A stretch of 64,000 nt of DNA from Closterium sp. NIES-65 (lineage: Eukaryota > Streptophyta > Zygnematophyceae > Desmidiales > Closteriaceae). The stretch is from positions 390,001-454,000 of the forward strand of contig CANXME010001996.1 of assembly GCA_948144175.1 (NCBI GenBank). Direction: 5' to 3'. Both the position numbers and the translations under genes were made by a program. Shown here one piece after another: positions 59,766 to 64,000 of the stretch (position 1 is the stretch's first letter; each line of letters opens with the position of its first letter). The notes beneath the pieces are model-generated. The model saw only the letters and a list, made by a program, of their open reading frames with translations. It made no database searches and had not been told where the DNA came from.

Positions 59766-62700
59766 CTCAAAAAGACCCACAGGTGGGGAATGGATGCAGC
59801 ACCGCATCCCGCATCAACCTGGATGCATCTTGGGAACACCTGTGCAATTCATACATGGCAACTGATCCAATAACCATGAGTCGCCTGCTCAGCCAACTGA
59901 CATCAGTTAAAATGACGCAAGGGTAGAAAGCGGGACCATATATCAATCGCTGCAAAAGGAGATTGACCTATACATTGAGAAAAAACAGCAAAAGGGAGAA
60001 GTTAGTATCATACGTTGGTCAACTGAAGGGGAGTCACATGAGAAGAAGGGGTTCTTTTGCAAGTACTGCAAAAAACTGGGTCATACTATGGACTCATGCT
60101 ACAAGCGAAAGGCTGCTAACGAAAGGCGCGGCAACAACTCACCCAGTCAACAACCTTCGGTGCCTCCTTCAACACTAGTTGCAACGACAACCATATCGCC
60201 ACCTGCCGTCACAAATACTTCGCAAACTCTTGCACGCATCCAATCCCAACGACAAGGGGAAAGGAAAGTCTAAGCTGCATGGCGCGTCGCAGAGGTATTT
60301 GCTACTATGACGGAGTTCAAGACCCACCAATCACTCCAATCGAGCCAATCACACCAAGCCCAAACAATGACCCCACACCCTGCCTTGGGATTGACAGGCC
60401 AACAAACCTCCCACCTGACTTTGAGTTGCCTCCGAGCACACCGGGGTCTCCTCGCGGCTTCCCCGCAATGCACGAGAACGACCTTTTGAGCTTCTACGTC
60501 GACCTTGACCGCATTGTTACTTCGAAGATCGCCAGGTTCGCACGATGAAGCCGCAGACAACACATGGTGGGGTCAATGACATACATTAGCGACTTGAAAC
60601 GAATGCGATAACCGTGCAAAGCTTACAACATTGGAGAAATTTACCTCGAGTTAAGCGACACCAACTTCACCATCCACATCGGAGATGTCCTAGTCGTCAC
60701 CGACCTCCAATTCAACCTCCTCTCTGCAACTCAACTCATGAAGTGTGGAGTTGGCATTCGAAGCAACTGCATGGATAAAAGCGTCATAATATTTTACAAA
60801 AATACTTACAAAAACTATTTTACAAAATTGACGAGGATAGGTTTTCGTCTTAAACTTCCATTCACAGGCCAACACCGGCGACTCGGATAAAACCTTTCTG
60901 CTGAAAACGACGCCCACGGAGACGCCGACCTGGTTGCATCCCGAAGAAATGGATATTGAGCGCTTGGCGTCAGACAACCTTCTTCCCCTTCGCACCGTCC
61001 CAAATGCCTCTACCTCCATTCCCAGAGATACCAGGCTTGCATCAATGGATTAAGAAGAAGACATCGGGGCATTAGCATCTGCATACAGCCTGAAACCGGA
61101 GGCTGGGGAAGCACAGCAACACCGGCTCCCAGCTAGGCCAACACCAACATCACCGTCAGAGCATGGGGAAGACCAGCATCACCACCACAGGCAGTTCCCT
61201 CTGGAGGCGGATAGGGAACGTCAACTTCTCAAGGTGGCTGGGGACCACCAGGCCCTTATCCCGAGGCTCCGACATTTCCTCCTGAAGACGTGGTGGAAAG
61301 AGACCCATACTGGGCAACGAGCGGAACCAGTTGGGGAGGACCTCCTCTTCCAGGTCAATACCCCTATAGATCTGCAGAGGAAAAGCAAGAGGGGTCAGAA
61401 GGCATGGTCTACGACTTTGGAGAAGCAGCGGAGCTACCTGAATCTATTGAAGAAGCGCCACCACTGGAACAAGGACCAAAACTAATCTCAATCACCGGCG
61501 ACGAATACCTATCATTGTGTTCCGATTGAGGTATTCCTCGCCTCCTAGTGGCCAGAAGCAGTGCCGCTCCCAGCTCACCAGCTCCTTATGATCACCGACG
61601 ACTCAATTCACGTCGCCAACACGGACGATGTGATTGGCATCTCCGGCGATGAACTTCATCAGGCATCAACACAAGCATTCGCAGCTGACGTACGCGCCGC
61701 CGCCGATAGAGGACCTACAATACCATGACAAGAAGAGGAAGAGAGAAACAAATATTATAAGAGAACGATCAGCTATCGCAAAGAACCAAAAATATGACAC
61801 CAGCGGCTCGTACATCCATCGCACACCACACAACTCTATCGAAGCAGAAGTCTTTGACACAAGCGGACTGGTCCTACCTGGCGGCGACACGCTCAAAGCG
61901 ACATCCGCTGACCCATCGTGCTTCATCTGCCCGACCGCATCACTTGTTCACAAACCCTTCCCGGACTTACCTCCAGGCTACGAACGATGTTTACAGCTCG
62001 AGAAGGTCTACAGTGACTTCATGATACCTAGCCAAGAAGGATTTGACGGAGAAAACAGCACGATGACGTTCATTGACGATTTCACTCGCTACGTCTGGGC
62101 CGTCAACATCGACTATCGCTCGCGAGCCTTCGACTGCTTCGTAACCTGGATGAAGCGCGCCGAACGTTAATCAGGATTGAATCTGAAAAGCTTCCTGACA
62201 GACGGAGGGATGGAGTATTTCTCATCTGAGTTCAAAGAATTCTTCGCCAAGAAAGGGATCGAGCACCAGGTGTCCCTGCCCTACGCACACGAACGACAAG
62301 GCATTGCAGAACAGACAAACATGAGCCTTGCCACAAGAATGAGAGCCCTCATGAAGTTGTCTACCATCCTAACGAAATACTGGAAGTTCGCGATGAACCA
62401 TGTCGTTCAGCTGCACAATTTGCTGTCATCTAGAAGCCTCGAAGGGAATACCTCTCCCTACAAAGCTTGGACGGGCAGAAAAGCTAACGCACACCTGCTT
62501 CGGGTATTCGACTACACGGTATAGTACAGACCTCACACGGCAAGAACCGAAAAAATTGCTGACCGGGCACGTTGGGGCAGCCACCTTGGGATCGAAAAAG
62601 AGTTCAAGGCATGGACTACGCGACACACAAAGTGACGAAATCACTTGACTGCATCTTCTACGTAAAACTGACTCTGCCATTGTTCAAGGAACACCGTGAA

Positions 62701-64000
62701 GCTGACAAGGCATCGAAAAGAGTTTTCAAGGGGCATCGCAGCTCGCCACATCACAGGATGAGGCTGACGTGGTCGAGGATGCAGACGCAACAAACGTCAT
62801 ACAATTCGACTCCTTTCCCAGCATCCCCCTTACAAGCCTATTCCAGACTCCAACCTTTATACCTGTTTCTCAATTTGATCTTGATGATACAATCTCTGAA
62901 GCCCACAACTACAGTAGCACAGCGCGCCAATCTCCGAATGCCGTGTTACCACTACCAAACCCCTCACAAGATACCATCTGCAATGGCCACGACAGCGACG
63001 ACGACGTTGTCGAAGTTACTAGCGTGCACGACTACCATCACCTCGCATACGAAGAAACCAACGAAACCGGCCTCCGCATCTTTGGGCTCGCAGTTGCAGT
63101 TCGCCACGCCTCACCCAAGGAACCCACCACCATGCGCTAGGCCTTGTCTGGGCTTGACAGTGAGAAATGGAAAGTAGTCATGGCGGATGAAGTAGCAGCA
63201 CTGAAGCAACGAGGAACCTGGAAGCTGGTTCTTCGAACATCTGCAAAGGGGAGAACGATACTCAGCGGCAAATGGGTCTTCCGGATTAAAACGCCTGCGG
63301 GTGGTCGACAAGTATAAAGCGAGATCGATAGTGCGCGGCTTCGAGCAAACTCACATGGTCGATTACGACCGAACCTTTGTGCCAGACAGACGACATACCT
63401 CGGTGTGAATCCTGCTCTGCATCGGTGCCGTCAAGCAACGCCCGTTCCGATAAATCGACGTCTCCAACGTGCTCCTGTACGCAATCGTCAACGCCATTAT
63501 ATTCGTCGAACAACCGCACGTATTCGAAGAAAGCAACGGCTTTGTCTGTCTCCTCCAGAAGTTCCTCTACAGCATCAAGCAAGCGCCTCGTCTGTGGCTG
63601 CAGTACCTACACACCGTCCTCATTGAACTCGGCTTCGCTCAACTGCCACATGACATAGGCATTACTGGAGTCGTGCAGGAAGTTTATTCTCCTTATCGCC
63701 TACGTCGACGACCTGCTCTACACCGACGATGACACGGAACTATTCGACCGCTCGAAGAAGAGCTCAAGGAGAAGCTGGAAGTGACGATTAATCACAAAGT
63801 CACGTAGTTCCTGGGCCTCAACATGACACAGTCCGCCACTTTCATCTACCTCTCCGCAGCTAAGTACTCAAAGATACTCGCGAAGAAATATACGATCACC
63901 CCTTCCGAACTCCTCGTGATCACGAACCCGACACCACGCCACTCTCCATCGAAAGTCATCGCCTCTATCAGCAGAAACTGAGGTGCATACTATTCACTGC
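59766..64000 (+). mobile_element. Old decayed Ty1/copia element, runs off the window
   Basis: No LTR is visible; the left boundary is just after the minisatellite. Gag, protease, integrase and RT fragments occur in the correct order with many frame changes and stops, so this is an old copy of a family different from the GC-rich copias. Confidence 0.75.
59766..64000 (+). pseudogene. Decayed copia gag-pol
   Basis: Gag: INLDASWEHLCNSYMATDPI and LLSQLTSVKMTQG (59812-59926), CCHC knuckle CKYCKKLGHTMDSC (~60059). End of protease: TNFTIHIGDVLVVTDLQFNL followed by LSATQLMKCGVG (60662-60755). Integrase: MTFIDDFTRYVWAV (62064 on), LTDGGMEYFSSEFKEF (62195 on), YAHERQGIAEQTNMSLATRM with the Glu (62283 on); the frame breaks at 62168. 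RT: GTWKLVLRTSAKGRTILSGK and WVFRIKTPAGG (63214 on), FLYSIKQAPRLWLQYLHTVL (63565 on), LLIAYVDDLLYTDD (~63690 on). Beyond this the window ends. Several frameshifts are needed, so no working protein is possible. Confidence 0.78.

Overview
This window is nuclear DNA of a eukaryote. Protein genes carry spliceosomal GT-AG introns, and Ty1/copia, hAT and CACTA-like transposons are nested inside one another. Introns are rich in minisatellites, and no bacterial signals are seen. The GC-rich copia gag-pol with long Gly and Pro-Glu tracts, and AP2-like and eIF2D proteins, point to a streptophyte green alga. A Closterium-like zygnematophyte is my best guess; that is recalled resemblance, not a computed match.

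There are three host loci. (1) A small secreted Cys protein gene: exon 1 at 3734-3836 and, probably, exon 2 at 19476-19636, with the intron holding a ~13.7 kb Plavaka/CACTA-type DNA transposon. (2) eIF2D (21484-33074, + strand), nine exons whose phases all join to a 663-aa protein. Intron 6 carries an intact hAT transposon with an 8-bp target duplication. Most exon edges are accompanied by tandem partial copies that keep the splice site. (3) A secreted Asp/His-rich, Cys-rich protein (34959-34179, - strand), with a 347-bp LTR mini-element inserted 37 bp upstream of its start codon.

The Plavaka-type element (about 5126-18792) carries a minus-strand multi-exon transposase, a plus-strand Ulp1/SENP-like protease fused to an AP2-like domain (729 aa), and an unrecognised 537-aa protein. 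A 1.2-kb non-autonomous LTR element sits between the transposase and protease genes.

From 36 kb to the end the window is a nest of LTR elements. The oldest visible is a minus-strand copia (RNase H and LTR remain). It was hit by a 7.3-kb copia (36654-43962, TSD ATGTG) and by a plus-strand copia (LTR and gag from ~44.3 kb). That gag is split by a second mini-element (TSD AGTCT), itself split by a 1.6-kb non-autonomous element (45378-46996), and later by a 7.4-kb copia (47882-55320). A rearranged minus-strand composite follows (55321-58022), then a 20-bp minisatellite and an old decayed copia running off the end. At the left edge (1-3211) is the 5' part of another minus-strand copia of the same family.

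Transposon boundaries and TSDs were read by eye. Splice sites were chosen by phase and by homology to remembered families, without transcript data.
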